Source of the DNA: Heterotrichella gracilis
Taxonomy: Eukaryota; Sar; Xanthophyceae; Tribonematales; Xanthonemataceae
Length of the DNA: 64,000 nucleotides
NCBI GenBank assembly: GCA_032358255.1
Contig: JAULBX010004221.1
Span: 1 to 64,000, forward strand
Direction: 5' to 3'
Translations under genes and position numbers: made by a program
Shown here: one piece after another, positions 1 through 12,274 of the stretch
How positions within the stretch are numbered: position 1 is the first letter of the stretch
How the letters are laid out: each line of letters opens with the position of its first letter
Notes under the pieces: generated by a model
The model's input: the letters and a program-made list of their open reading frames with translations, nothing else
Databases searched by the model: none
What the model was told of the DNA's origin: nothing

Positions 1-102
1 CCGGCTCTGTTTTCCCACAGGACTCCCTGCTGATGGTGGGTCCCTATGGGGATTGGCTGTCCTACCCCTGCCACCCCACCACCCACCACGCCCCCCCGAT
101 AG

Positions 103-3100
103 ACGGCCGGCGCCCCCTCCCCCCCACCCGCGCCATTGGCCAAGGGGGGCATCCCCGGTGCTGAAGACAAGGGCAAGGGGACGAAAAGGGTCCGCCTGGT
201 GGAGGACGATGGGAGGGATGATGACCTGCTGATCAGCAAATCAGCTGGCAGATCGGGTCTGATCGAGACGGATCGGGACCGCATGATCAGGCTGGTGCGC
301 ATGATCGTCATACGACATGCGACCGGGGTTGAATTACACATCAGTAAATCACATGATCAGGGGTTTTGTGTGATTGTTTGATCACAGTTGATCGCTCGAA
401 TCATTGGCATCCAATTGGAATACATAGTAGCAGGGGCATCTGCTTTGCCTGGAGGGGATAAGGTTTGTATCTGATATTGGGATGTAGGGTGGATGACTGG
501 CACACACACCCTCTTTAGAAATATGCAGCTAATTACGTAAGTGAGTACTCATGCTTCCCCTGCTGCGCCTAGGGTATGATCACCCCCTTTGCCAGCCTGG
601 AGGGTTTTGAGCGCAAGATGACCAGTGGGAGCGGAAGGGGAGGGGAGGGAACCGGCGCAGCGGCGGTGGTGGGGGCGGGGCGGAGCAGTGGCGGTGGGGG
701 TGCATCGACCTCAGGTGGGGTGGTGGGTGGTGGGCGGTGGTGGAAATTGGGGGGTTTGTCTCACAAAATGTTATTGTGTGGGGGGGAGGGATGCACATCC
801 AATGATCTATTTCATCACCTGGCTTGGCTCTGCCCAGTTGCCAATGGGGCTTACAAACTGCGGCGGCATTTCTATCACTATCGTGTTATCCTGTTATTCA
901 TGGCTCAACACATCTCTTCCTTGTCCAAATGGCCTCCACCTCGCATCTGCGCACCCCACCATCCCCGCAAATTTGAAGCGACATCCCCATTTCCTCCCCA
1001 CCAAGGTCGCCCCCTTGCGCCCCCCTTTGCCCGCCTAGCCCAAAGGGTGCAGTCCCAACAATCCTCCCGTCCCCGCGCAATTGAGCTGGCGCACGGGGAT
1101 GCGCCCCGTCCTCAACGCACTGCGGCAAAAATTGGGGAGACCTTTTGGCGGCAGGCCACATCGGGGTTTGCCGACAAGATCCGGCCTGCTAAGAAGCAAC
1201 CCAGGCACAGAACGCTAGTCAGGCGCAGTGGGGGGAAGAAGGCAAAGGATAAAATGTAGGTGGAAATGAATATGGGTGTCTCTTCCCAAATGAGAAATAT
1301 GAGACCCTAATTGCCAAGAGATTCCTTTTTCAAACCCCTTGTGATCAGAGTGCTCATAACCAGCAGCAATGGGTACACCAGCAGCAATCATGGTGCTCAT
1401 AACCAGCAGCAATTATATACCTCTATAAATCCTTCTTCAAATGGCACCCTTGCCCAAATCCTAAGACCGTAACCCCTCTTGCTCCAGGAAAAAGCCCTTG
1501 GCAGATCCTTCTGACAGTCCCCCTACATCCCCTGACGCTGACTCGCCTAGCGAGGGTTCCGACTACCGAGAACCGGATAGGAGCGAGGGGAGTGGGGAGG
1601 AAGAGGATGGGGGTTCGTCATCGTCTGGTGGTGCTGATTGGCGGGAGGAGTATGACGATGCTGATGAGGACCGGTTCAGGAGGAGGCTGGAGGAGGAGGT
1701 GGAGGGGGAGGGCCTGGAGGGTAAGTTTGGGTGCGAAAGGGACATATGAGTTTGTGAGGATCTGGTTGCAAAAGGGGCAGAGATTTAAGGGGGCATTTGC
1801 ATTCACTGCCGTATTACGCCTGTCTGGGGATAGGCAGCGTACTGAGATGTTTTTTAATGTTCTGCTTAACCTAATTTGTACTTATATTTCTCAGGGGGTG
1901 ACTATGAAGATGTGGAGGAGGCAGGGGATGTGGTGTACGACGGGGGCTACACAATACCCGCCCGCCTGCATGCCCGCCTGTTTGACTACCAGCAGACCGG
2001 GGTCAAGTGGATGTGGGAGCTGCACAACCAGCGGGCAGGGGGCATCATAGGCGACGAAATGGGGCTGGGGAAGACGATACAGGTGGATGTGGCAGGGTGC
2101 TCGGGATGTGTATGTTGCAAAAACCCTGGCTAGGGTTCCTCAAGTGCCCTCTGTGAAAGAGCACTAGGAGCCATCAGAATTGGTGCAGGCAATGCCAGGA
2201 CAGACGGAGTGGCGCAGTCTGATGCAAGTCTGCCTGCTCATTTGGCTGTGCTGCTAGAATGCAATGATCATGTTTTCCCAGTTTCTTAGAACGCATTCTG
2301 GTAAAATAATTTTCTGGAAAACACTCCCTCCATGTTCTCAGGTCACTGCTTTCTTGGGCGGCCTGCACCACAGCGGTCGCTTCCGCCCCTCGCTCATCGT
2401 GTGCCCAGCCACGGTCCTGCGCCAGTGGCTGCAGGAGCTGCGCAAGTGGTGGCCCAAGTTCAGGGTGGTGGTGCTGCACGAGAGCATGGCCAGGGGGGGA
2501 GAGAAGATGTCAAAGAGGTGGGGTTAGGAGGGGGTGCTGTCCCTTCTGCATCTGATGCGTACATCTCCTCTGAAAACCTTGACGTCACAGCATCATTGCT
2601 GATAAGCTGCCTCTTTTGCTCCATAACGCATGCATGCCCCCTCACACGGGCCTGGCAGTCTGCACAATGCCAAGGTCATCTTACCCTCAATATCTTCCAA
2701 CATTTCATCTTCTCCACCCAGCTCACCACACACTCCAATCCCCACCCATGCCCGCCCTTTCCCTCCCCGCAGCGAGCTTGTGCGCATTGTATCTCGCTCC
2801 CCTGACGGCATCCTGCTGACCTCCTACGACCAGCTTCGATTACAACGCGCCCTGCTGCTGCCCATCCACTGGGGATACGTGGTGCTGGACGAGGGACACA
2901 AGATTCGAAATCCGGACGCGGAAATTACGCTGGTGGCAAAACAGCTGCAGACCCAACATAGGTAAGTTTGGACCCTAGGTTGGGCTCAAGGGTTTTCACA
3001 GCAGTACGTATGCCTAGCATGCACTTCTTCATCCATTTATTTATCGTGATGTTGGTAACTTGAATGTGGGTATCATGGGACAGGGCCTTGAGATTTTCGT

Positions 3101-6100
3101 GGTAGGGATGTTTGAGCCATCCATGAAATATAGAAGGGGATCAATAGGGTGTATGTAATGATGATTTCTACCACTGTCTGTCATTGGAACATCACCAGGA
3201 ACGTCACAAACACCTACGCATTTCTCCCTGCAGCATGTAGGTGTCGCTACATCTTGCTGGGGGGAAAGTTGTAGGTGTTTGTGACGTCTCTGGTGATGCC
3301 CCAATGGCAGACAGTGGTAGTCTTCAGTCGGTTACCCAATCCTGTGTGTTTCCAGGATCATCATGTCCGGCTCCCCCATACAGAACAGGCTGCTGGAGCT
3401 GTGGTCCCACTTTGATTTCGTAATCCCAGTAAAATAATTTTGTCACATATTGATTTATTTTATTTACTTATTTCTGCCCCCAGGATCATCATGTCCGGGT
3501 CGCCCATCCAGAACCGGCTGCTGGAGCTGTGGTCCCTCTTTGATTTTGTATTCCCAGGGAAATTGGGCACCCTCCCCGTTTTCCAGACCCAGTTTGCGTT
3601 GCCCATCCAAATCGGGGGGTACGCAAATGCCAGCGCAATGCAGGTAAGGCAGGGAGTATACTACTCGACAAGTAGATCATGCATGTATTGGATGGAGCAC
3701 TATGGTGCACAGTAGCATGCCAATTGGTCGAAACCAACTGCGTCAAGCACGTTGATGCTCATTTGCATGAAAATCATTCACCGCAATCATCCACAATTTG
3801 TGATAAATCCAATTACCCTGACTCCTTGAACCTTTTTTGGCCAGGTGTCCACTGCCTACAAGTGCGCCGTCATCCTGCGTGACCTCATCAGCCCATACCT
3901 GCTCAGGAGGAGGAAGGCGGACGTGGCGGCAAACCTGCCAAAGAAAACGGAGCAGGTGGGTGCGGGGCGGGGGTTTCGCGTTTGAGGTTATGGCTTATAG
4001 GTAGGGTTTGGGGTTAGGGCTTAGAGCAGGGTTAGCGTGCACAGAGGTGCGTACTTACCCTCGTCAACCTTTACCGTTCCAGTTTCCTTTTGCAGGCCAG
4101 CGCTGGTTGAGGAGAATGAAAACAATGGTCTTGCCTAATATCTGAGCCGCCTCGCCATGACCTCCCACGACTTTACCCTTACCCCAACCCCAAACAGTAC
4201 CTTTGCCTTGACTCACCCCTGCCGTAACCCTTGTGTAGGTTTTGTTTTGCAAGCTGACCCCAGACCAGCGCAGCTTGTACGCATCCTACCTGGCATCGGA
4301 GGAGGTGGCGGGGATCCTGGCGGGGGCAAGGAACGCACTGGCGGGGATTGACATTTTGAGAAAGGTGAGCAGGCAAACCGCTGGTGGTTTTGGTTCAAGT
4401 GTGAGTCGGCAGCAGAATGTCACCACGTGTGTCCTGGGGGCTGAAAGGGATTTGTGCGGGGCTTGTTGCAATTGATCGGGTGTATGCAGCATGGAGTGGC
4501 CAGCTTGCTACATATTTTTGTGCATGCAGGCGCATTACATGAAGTCTCATCTTTGTACATGTGGGCGCATTTATGCAATCAGGCCTTGAAAACTACACTC
4601 CTCCCACTCCTCACCCCCCCCTCTCCCACCAGGTATGCAATCATCCCGACCTGCTCCAGCGCGCCACCTGGGAGGGCAGCGGGGACTACGGCCAGGTGGA
4701 GCGCTCCGGCAAGATGGTGGTGCTGGCCAAGGTGCTGCAACACTGGAGGGAGCAGGGGCACAGGTGGGGGGTGATGTTGATTGTGACGTACTGGTGTTCA
4801 GGGATTAGGGTTTGTTGATTGTGCTGGCCAAGGTGCTGCAGCACTGGAGGGAGCAGGGGCACAGGTGGGGGGTGGGGGGCGGGGGGGGATGGTGCGGGAT
4901 GTGTTGGGTTTGTTGATTGTGATGTAGCGGTGCTGCGGCACTGGATAGGGCAGGGACATTGGTGTTGGGAGTGGTGGAATGGGGGAAGAGAGGTTTATCT
5001 TGGGGTGGTGGGGGAGAGTTGTCAGCCAAAATCCAAATAATTGAATAGTGTTTTGTATCTTCATCAACATATTTACACTTGCAGGGCCCTTGTCTTCACC
5101 CAGACGCAGCAAATGCTGGACATTCTGGAGACTTATGCGCGTGCCCAGGGCTACCCCTACCACCGGATGGATGGTTGCACCCCCATCGGCCAGCGATCCC
5201 GTCTGATCGACGATTTCAACAACAACGAAAAGATGTTCCTTTTTCTGCTGACCACGCGCGTGGGGGGCCTGGGCGTGAATTTGACGGGTGCCAATCGGGT
5301 GGTGCTTTATGACCCCGATTGGAACCCTTCCACGGATGTGCAGGTGGGTGGGGTGACAGGGGTTGGATGGGTGTGCTGGTGACTGAACATCATGATTTTC
5401 TTGCAAAATTGATGAAGGTGCATGACATGCTGCTGCGTGGCATTGCATGGGGCTGCATTGGGGATGTAAAATCCCTCAGTGGGATGAGCACACTGACAAA
5501 AACCCCTTGCAAACTTCTTACTCGAATTGGCGCATAGGTTTGCACGTCGGCCAAGATCAAATTTTAGCAGAAACCCTTACTCAGACTTTGCCCTGCAGGC
5601 TCGTGAGCGCGCCTGGCGCATTGGCCAGCTTCGCGAGGTGACCGTGTACCGCCTCATCACCTCAGGCACCATTGAGGAGAAGGTGTACCACAGGCAGATA
5701 TACAAGCACTTCCTCACAGACAAGGTGGGTTCTAGGGTCCTGATAAGCCTGCTCCAATCTCTCATGCAACACTCACCCAACCACCCACTTACACGCACTG
5801 CATGCATGCATGTATGCTGCGAAGCTGAACGCATTTGGGATTCTGAACACCCAAAAACCCTACTGACTACCCTCAAAACCCTTGTGTAGGTTTTGCGTGA
5901 CCCCCGCCAGCGCCGCTTCTTCCAAGCCAGGGACATGCATGACCTCTTTACCCTGGGGGATGAGTATGCGGATGCCTCGGAAACAGCCGCCATTTTTGCT
6001 GGGCTCGGGACTGAGATCGACCACCAGCAAGCAGATGGGGGCGCGCCGGCGTCAAGGGGCGGGGTGGGGGGTGCAGGTGGGTGATGGCGGGGTGGGTGGT

Positions 6101-8578
6101 TGGGGGTGGGATGCTCTTTTGCGGGTGGTGCCCATTATGTTGTATTTATTATCATTTCACATCTTCGTCATTGTTGTTTTGCAATTACGTACGGTCCAGC
6201 AATTCAATGTACAGCAGATGCTCCGTCACTCAAACTCCCATTATCGCTGCCCTCCCAGACACAGATGAACACACAATTTCAACCTAGCCTTCCATGTGCA
6301 GGTCCCAGTCGCACCCCTCGTCGAGTCCGGTCAGAAGCCGGCGTCCCCTCCTCGTCTGGCACCATTCCTCCCCCTGACGACGCCTCTGGGGATGAAGCAC
6401 CTGCAAACGGGGATGGTGGCGACTCGCGCATTCTCAAGGAATTGTTCGAGGGCAACGGTGTGATGGGTGCGATCGATCACAACAAGGTAGAACCCTAAAT
6501 TTTAAACCCTAAACCCTAACCCCGTGGCGCTCTTGGACTGGTGTACCCCAGAACAGCAATCTGGAATGCCCCTCACATTTCTCGAATGTATGACCCCGCA
6601 TGCTAGCCCTCATCACCCACAATTCACCACAACCCATCAAAACTTACCCTTTACAACCAAGCCCTTCATATTGAGACAAGGTACCCTCGCCACCTCGAAC
6701 AGCTACCAAGGATCGATTACCAGCCACATGAGGACTTCTATGCAGCTGGACCACTCATAATGCCCCCTTCTATACATAACACCCCCACCACCTACCACCC
6801 ACTACCCCTTACAGGTGGAGGGCGCCAACGACAGCTCTGGGAGGGGTGTGGAGGCGGAGGCGGCCAGGGTAGCTGCACGGGCTGCAGATGCGCTGCGCAG
6901 GTCTAGGCAGGAGTGCCAGCGGGCGCCTGTCAACACACCCACGTGGACGGGGCGCAGCGGGGCAGCAGGTGGGGTGTGATCCTGTGTGTTTTAGGGTAAT
7001 GTTGGCATGTTGAGGGCTTCTAGAGCGGGTTTGTCAACTTGTGAATGCGTGTATGTTTATAATTGGTTTGGGTTCTTGAGTATGTTTAGGGTTTGTGGAA
7101 ATATCTTGCGCCCAAATTGCTTAAACAGTCACGATCAACCCACGCAGCGGTAGCAGTCACATACTTTTAGTACCACCCCTAAATCTTAAAAACCCTACAC
7201 ACCACCACCAGCACCCACAGCCACCCGTTATAAGTCCCCTTCCCCTTTCCCCACAACAGGCGCCCCACGCTTTGGCGCGCGTGCCAACCCGCTGCTGCGC
7301 ACCACAGCCGCACCCACGGCGGCACCTGGAGGAGGGGGGGGAGTGGGGGCTGCGCGCTTTGGCTCTGGGGTAGTGGCCGGCACCAGTGGGGGGGCAGGTG
7401 GGTGCTGGGGGAGGGGCAGGTGTCTTCACCGTCGTGTTTATTAATTGTATTCAGAAACGCCATATATGGCATTTCGGTGTCAAAGGGTTGATGAATTTAC
7501 ATGTATTTGTAGTGTCCGTGCAACGTATTGCGCATGTACCTTAGTGTTGTTCGCACAAGCATACACATCCCTTCTCCCCATCCCCCCCCTTACCTCACCC
7601 CCGCCATCCACCCCGCAGCCCCCCGCTCCTCCGACCTCCTGGCACACATGCGGGCGCGCGCTGACAGGGCGGCTACCGACGCAGGGGAAGGGGATACACA
7701 GGAGGTAATGGGGAGGGGGGGGGTATGGGGTGGAAAAGGGGGCCCGGGGAGCGGGGAGGAGTGGGGTGGAATGGAATGGCATGGCATGGGAATGGAACGG
7801 AATGGGAAGGGACGAGAATGGCATGGGAACTGAATGGAACATAATGGAATGAGGTGGGATTGGAGCGCCTCGAGGACGTGAAAAGGGTGGTGGGGTGGAG
7901 TAGAATGGTGTGGAGGCGCCCACTGCTGCCTGGTAAGTGCTGCCATCATCCTTAAGGGATGGTCCTTCTATTTCCAACAGGTAAATTGTGGTGGCAGTAT
8001 GTCAACTCACAGGGTTCCCACGTGATGGTCAGCTCAACCCTTAAAATAGGCCCTGGTCATGTTCTCCCCAATTCAACCTGTGCCGTCACCTCTTCCAGGT
8101 GGTGGACGCGTCAGGCATGATGGCCAAGATCGTTTCCTTCATTGAGTCCAAGGGGGGGAGCGCTAAGTCAAACGACCTGGTGGCGCACTTCCAAGAAGAG
8201 GTAGGGGTGGAGCTAGGGTTTGGCTAGGGTTTGGGTTCCAAAGGCGGTATGTGCCAAATCAAACTCTCTGTGTCCCTGTGAAGAGGAGGCAGGGTGTGGG
8301 CAAGGGTTCTTGCTTGGGGTTGTCTGTATCACCTGGTGGCCGTTTCCTTTGAGGAGGGTTTTGGGTTGAGGGTTTATGGTTTCTGGGTTTCCTCAGCTGC
8401 GGGGTGTATACCATTCCCCCGATGGTTGCAACAAGGTCTTGTTCCCCTTACGCAGGTGGGTGACCGCCACATGGCGCTGTTCAAGCAGGTGTTGCGCCAG
8501 GTGGCGGCGCTGCAGCGCGCGCAAGGGGGGGGCAAGGAGTGGGTACTCGTGGGGGAGTTCAGCAACGGGGGGCGATAG
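103..8578 (+). CDS. ERCC6: CSB/ERCC6-type SNF2 family DNA-dependent ATPase (transcription-coupled repair), 5' end unresolved
   Basis: CSB/Rad26 proteins are nuclear SNF2 translocases that remodel stalled RNA polymerase II and start transcription-coupled excision repair. About 18 exons can be joined in frame. The conserved pre-ATPase motif [13 protein letters not shown] is read across the splice 294/573, followed by an acidic stretch (1488-1720). ATPase motifs: [11 protein letters not shown] (1894-2082), [12 protein letters not shown] (2342-2517), [10 protein letters not shown] (2773-2961), [18 protein letters not shown] (3484-3643), LLRRRKADV (3845-3955), VCNHPDLL (4633-4763), then [17 protein letters not shown] (5085-5343) and RAWRIGQ (5599-5724). 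The C-terminal part (5890-8578) has the CSB-like [11 protein letters not shown] and [10 protein letters not shown] elements and a short final exon ending in TAG at 8576-8578. The reading frame opens after a stop at 100-102; the true start is not visible and may lie upstream. The exons around 640-1260 are not resolved. Family assignment is very secure. Confidence 0.93.
3168..3320. repeat. Long imperfect foldback (hairpin) inside a CSB intron
   Basis: Positions 3168-3217 and 3271-3320 are inverted copies of each other over about 50 bp with roughly 10% mismatches. The intervening 53 bp also pair partly (around 3218-3240 with 3250-3270), so nearly the whole 153 bp can fold back. It lies between the DEGH exon and the SGSP exon. 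It could be a MITE-like element or a small-RNA precursor; neither is shown. Confidence 0.75.
3356..3428 (+). repeat. Duplicated copy of the 5' part of the CSB 'SGSPIQN' exon
   Basis: This segment repeats positions 3484-3557, the start of the true exon, about 128 bp upstream. It is preceded by its own pyrimidine-AG acceptor (3354-3355). Its reading frame still encodes [17 protein letters not shown], and several differences fall at third codon positions. The copy breaks off soon after and has no downstream half. It is probably an intronic partial exon duplication; use as an alternative exon would truncate the ATPase. Confidence 0.8.
4714..4975 (+). repeat. Tandem repeat of about 100 bp containing copies of a CSB exon 3' end
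   Basis: The exon end at about 4714-4763 with its donor (ctggccaaggtgctgcaaca...) recurs at about 4819-4866 almost unchanged, and again, much decayed, at about 4918-4967. The period is near 100 bp. The first extra copy keeps the exon end followed by a GT. These are intronic echoes of an exon-intron border. Confidence 0.8.
6491..6523. repeat. CCCTAAA telomere-like motif cluster in a CSB intron
   Basis: Four CCCTAA-type motifs lie just after the donor at 6487. Similar clusters occur at 11962-12012, 13552-13582, 19471-19506 and 20528-20548. They are short and interstitial; they do not mark a chromosome end. Confidence 0.8.
7766..7852. repeat. GGAAT-type simple repeat
   Basis: A degenerate array of GGAATGG/GGCATGG pentamer-like units lies in the CSB intron that follows the exon ending at 7704. 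Confidence 0.7.
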
Positions 8579-9929
8579 CAGACGGGGGGGTGGGGGAGGG
8601 GGGAGAGGAGTGGGTATCATGGCCACTCCTCCATCAAAAGTAGGAGTTGTGCAGCGGTAGAAGGGGGGGAAGTGAGAGGGGAAAATGAACATGCTTGTTC
8701 CGCATTGGTAGGGGGTGGGGTAGGTGGTAGGAGGAGAGGGTGGCACCACTACTGGTGTGATTGGTGTGTGTGTGGCACCGGGTCACCCACCGTGGGGAAG
8801 GGTAAAAGACAAGTCACGCGTCCCGCATGCGTCGGGACATGACTGCTAAATGCGCAAGCAATGGTCTTCAGTCAATGGGGTAGAAACCACAAGTCGGGGG
8901 GGGCCGCACATGGCGCCACATTGGTGCACATTGCACTACGTGACAATCATTCAATGGTGACAGTGACTCAATGGTTTAGCCCGGCCCGGGTTTTTTCAAC
9001 TTCAAGTTGTTACAATTTATGCCACATTCAATTTGAGGTTTTTGCTAGCACGAGCGACTCCAGTAGGTTCCGAAAACTTTGCCCGGAAACGGTTTTTTAA
9101 TATTAAAATATTCGAGGGGGTCTCGCAAATGTGCAACATTTCCGGAATGTAGAGGGAGCAGTATTAGGTCCCGTGACCCAACGCACCCATAACTTCAGCT
9201 TGTCCGACCGCAACACCCAAGTCAATAAATAGCGAACGACTTTCCCGCGCGCGCACTGCTGCCTCTGCCCTGAGGTTTATCCCCCTTGTGAAAACAAACG
9301 GGGAAGAACCACAGGCGGGCAATTAAAATACAATATTTTAATGTGCACGAAGAGGCAGTAGTAGGGGAAAAATTTATTGTCAGTGACTGTAATCTGAAAG
9401 CCCTTCCAAGACCTGGCAAATGCCGTCAAACCTTGGCCACAACCACGCTGTGATGGGGTTTTGGCAAGAGTGACTCTGTGACTCCGCCAGCGGCTGCTTA
9501 TAATCTGATTGATGACGTTGTGGGTCCAGGATGGTCCCGCTTCACGGCGTCGCCAGACAGAGCCCACCTCACCTGAGGTGAAAAGCCCTGGCTGTCTTGT
9601 CAGCGCACTGTCAGCAGCCAGCGGCAGTGCATAGTAATAACAAAACTCCGCCAAGTTACAGACGTTACGAGCTGAACATAGTTTCAATTTTATGAATCCA
9701 AAAAACAGAATCGCGCGCAGAGCTATGACTCATAGCTTCAAGCTTCAGCAAGCTAGCGATTAGAATAAGTTAAAGCAACAACTTGGGTAGCCTCGCAATG
9801 GGCTACTTCAACATGTAGACAACGCAAGGCAAATCATTCCGCTCTACTAGTGGGGGGGCACCACTACATGAAAGTTCCAGGGTACTGGTTATTTACCCCA
9901 CAATAGGGTTCTGCTGGGACCGGGGCTGT
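8579..9929. other. Intergenic region between two convergent genes
   Basis: No gene is recognised here. The region is the shared 3' side of CSB (+) and the CHRD gene (-). A TTACA at 9656-9660 (TGTAA on the minus strand, the usual green-algal polyadenylation signal) lies about 270 nt past the CHRD stop; the motif is short enough to occur by chance. Confidence 0.5.
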
Positions 9930-11087
9930 CTACAGCTCCCCCCTGATCTCCCCCGCAGGGTAGGTGGTGGTGTGCAGGTTCACGTACGCCCGCTTCTCCC
10001 GCAGCGCCAGGGCAAAGGTCTGCATGCTGGTCACACCCACGGCGCCCCCGGTGAAGATGGGTGCGGTGATGTTCTTCTTGATCTTGATGTACTCCCAGCT
10101 CTGGGGGGGGGAGGAGGGCGCGCCGGGGGCGTTTGATGGGTACAGCCAGATGGCAACGGGGCCGTTGTTGCCCAGGGACACGCCGCTCTGCATGGGAGGG
10201 GGGTTAGGGTTAGCTATGGTTGAGGGAGAAGGGTTTGAGGGTTACGTGCCGATGAGGGGGGGCTTGTTGGTCAGAAGGGATTAGGATTACTAGGGTTCAG
10301 GGTTTCAGGGTTTGGGGAAGTACAGCCAGATGGCCACGGGCCCGGTGGTGCCAAGGGTGCCAGCTCTGCCGGGGAGCGGATTTGGGGTTAGTTAGGGTTC
10401 AGGGAGCAGGATTTGAGGGTAAATGCAGCTGACGGGGGGTCCTTCCCGCCTACCTGTTCAAAACCCTAACCTTGAAACCCTCTGCTGCCAACAGCTACGT
10501 TGCTGGTTAGCAATCTGGTATATGCAGACAGAGCATGCGCACCATGTTTCTACTGATGGCGCTGCACCTCGCAGTGCAAGGTTGTGGTACGGCTCTGTTG
10601 TCAGCATATGCTAGTGGGTTAGGGTTTAGGGGTGAAGTGGTTAGGGTTGACCATGGAGCGGTTGCAGAACTTATACCAGCTAGCTAGGTGAGCGCCAACG
10701 ACCCTTTGCAACTAGGTCAACTCAGCAACTGGTACACATAGTGGGCTGGGTTTTGTCAGGGTTTTGTTGTCCCCACGTACGTACCGAGACAACGTGGATG
10801 TGAGCCATGGTCCACAGGTTGAGGTTGTTGACCACGAACTCGTACGCGATCCAGTTGCTCTCCAGGTCGTACGTCAGTTTGAAGGTGCCGTTGGCCACGC
10901 TGGCGGGACCAGTGAGCTTGGTAGTGTAGCTCTTCTTGACGGGGAGGGGGCTGGGTGGTGGTGGTGGGTGGGGTGGGCGGGGGGGTGGGCTGGGGGACTT
11001 CAGCGGCTTGGCGGCGGCCACGGGGGACAGCACGGCTGCCAGAAGCAGGAGGGCGAGGGCGGGGAGCATGGCGGCGGCGCGTGCCAT
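9930..11087 (-). CDS. Secreted CHRD-domain protein with Ser/Pro-rich linker (about 186 aa)
   Basis: Two exons join in phase 0: 10785-11087 and 9930-10187. The protein starts with MARAAAMLPALALLLLAAV, a clear signal peptide, followed by a linker rich in SPPP and PPPP units of the kind that is hydroxyproline-glycosylated in algal walls. A single CHRD domain follows (about residues 52-186), first found in chordin and common in bacterial and algal extracellular proteins. It shows the typical MAHIHVVS... start and the ending AYVNLHTTTYPAGEIRGEL. ATG at 11085-11087 was chosen because it precedes the signal peptide; an internal Met six codons later would also work. Its substrate or partner is unknown; a wall or matrix role is inferred from the signal peptide and linker only. 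The single intron carries an echo of the second exon. Confidence 0.85.
10321..10372 (-). repeat. Intronic echo of the start of CHRD exon 2
   Basis: The stretch from 10321 repeats the 5' part of exon 2 (10141-10187, beginning tacagccagatggcaacggg on the plus strand) with substitutions. It lies about 180 bp upstream in the transcript, within the intron 10188-10784. Confidence 0.7.
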
Positions 11088-12274
11088 CGTGGGTGGCTTC
11101 TGCGGGCGGTGGATGGGGGTGAGATTCTTGAGGTTCAAAACGTGGCATCTGTACCGATGTGGCCTGTACCATGTGGCCTGTACTTCAGATACCGATCCTT
11201 GAGCAAATAGTGGTTTGGCAAAATAAACGCGCCTCAAACGAGCTGGTGCATTACTTAAGTAGAGGTCGGGTCCCTGACGGGCGGTTTGCGCGAGTGCGCT
11301 GCAGTGCAATGCGAGTTAGCTGAACCGGTCGGACATGAATATGAGTCACCTCGTCGCTGCTTGGTTATGGTGCGGGGTGCATTGACGTCTTGAACAGCGC
11401 TGCAACGAAGGTTCAAACCAAATAACAAATAAAAGGCGACAATGCTCCACGTCTGCGGACCTGCGGTTGCGAGCCTATCCAAAAGGCCACTGGGCTAGAT
11501 AGGATAAGAATATGCCCCACCGCATGTGTGCCAGTAGCTACCACCCTTGCACTGCCGTCACACACACAACACCCGCTCCCACCCTATTCAAGCGAGTATC
11601 TAGACCTATTACACCTGGGGTGTAAATTTGCAAGTGGTGGACGCAAGGAGGAAAAAAGTCCAACACAGGTATCTGTATTGTGCGTACCTGATTGGCTGGT
11701 ACTGCTCGATGCTGTGATGGCAAACACACACGAGCAAGCCTCCTCGTGATACCGTACGGGCTGTCTTGTGGTGCACACAAGCGGAGCAGTGAGACGAGCA
11801 CACCGGGTTGAAGATATGCTGCAAGCTTTGAAGAGGTGACTGTATCATATGCGCTGTCTGCAATGCAGTCCTGTTTTGACTGATGAAAAGGCCTGTTCGA
11901 CCATCTGTGGTTGCAAATTGCCACCTCATTATGAAGACACGTCATCCCAAACCCAAAAATTGAACCCTAAACCCTACCCTCGAAACCAAGAAGCAGGGTA
12001 ACCCTAAACCCCAATGGTTCCTTTGTGTGTGTGTGTGCAGGTGCTATACATCAATGTAATGGGTGGCCGTGTGCGGTGCGTGCTTAGGCATTGCATTTAA
12101 CACACTCCCAGTGGACACCACAACAACACCTGCAAAGCTTCAAAGTCAATTGGCCCAATATGATTACAAAAAAATAGAGACAGGCATCATCGCGGGGGGC
12201 AATCTCCTACACTACAGGCATTGCGTCATCTGCTTGTGGGTTGCAGCAGTGCCCTGTGCATGTGACCAGCACCT
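11088..12274. other. Upstream region of the CHRD gene; no gene seen
   Basis: The promoter of the minus-strand CHRD gene must lie just above 11087, but no convincing element is visible. A CCCTAAA-like cluster occurs at 11962-12012. Open frames here look random. Confidence 0.4.

Noticed and set aside
9277-9687. Minus-strand open frame of 136 codons
   Set aside because: No recognisable motif, mixed composition and no splice context; likely chance.
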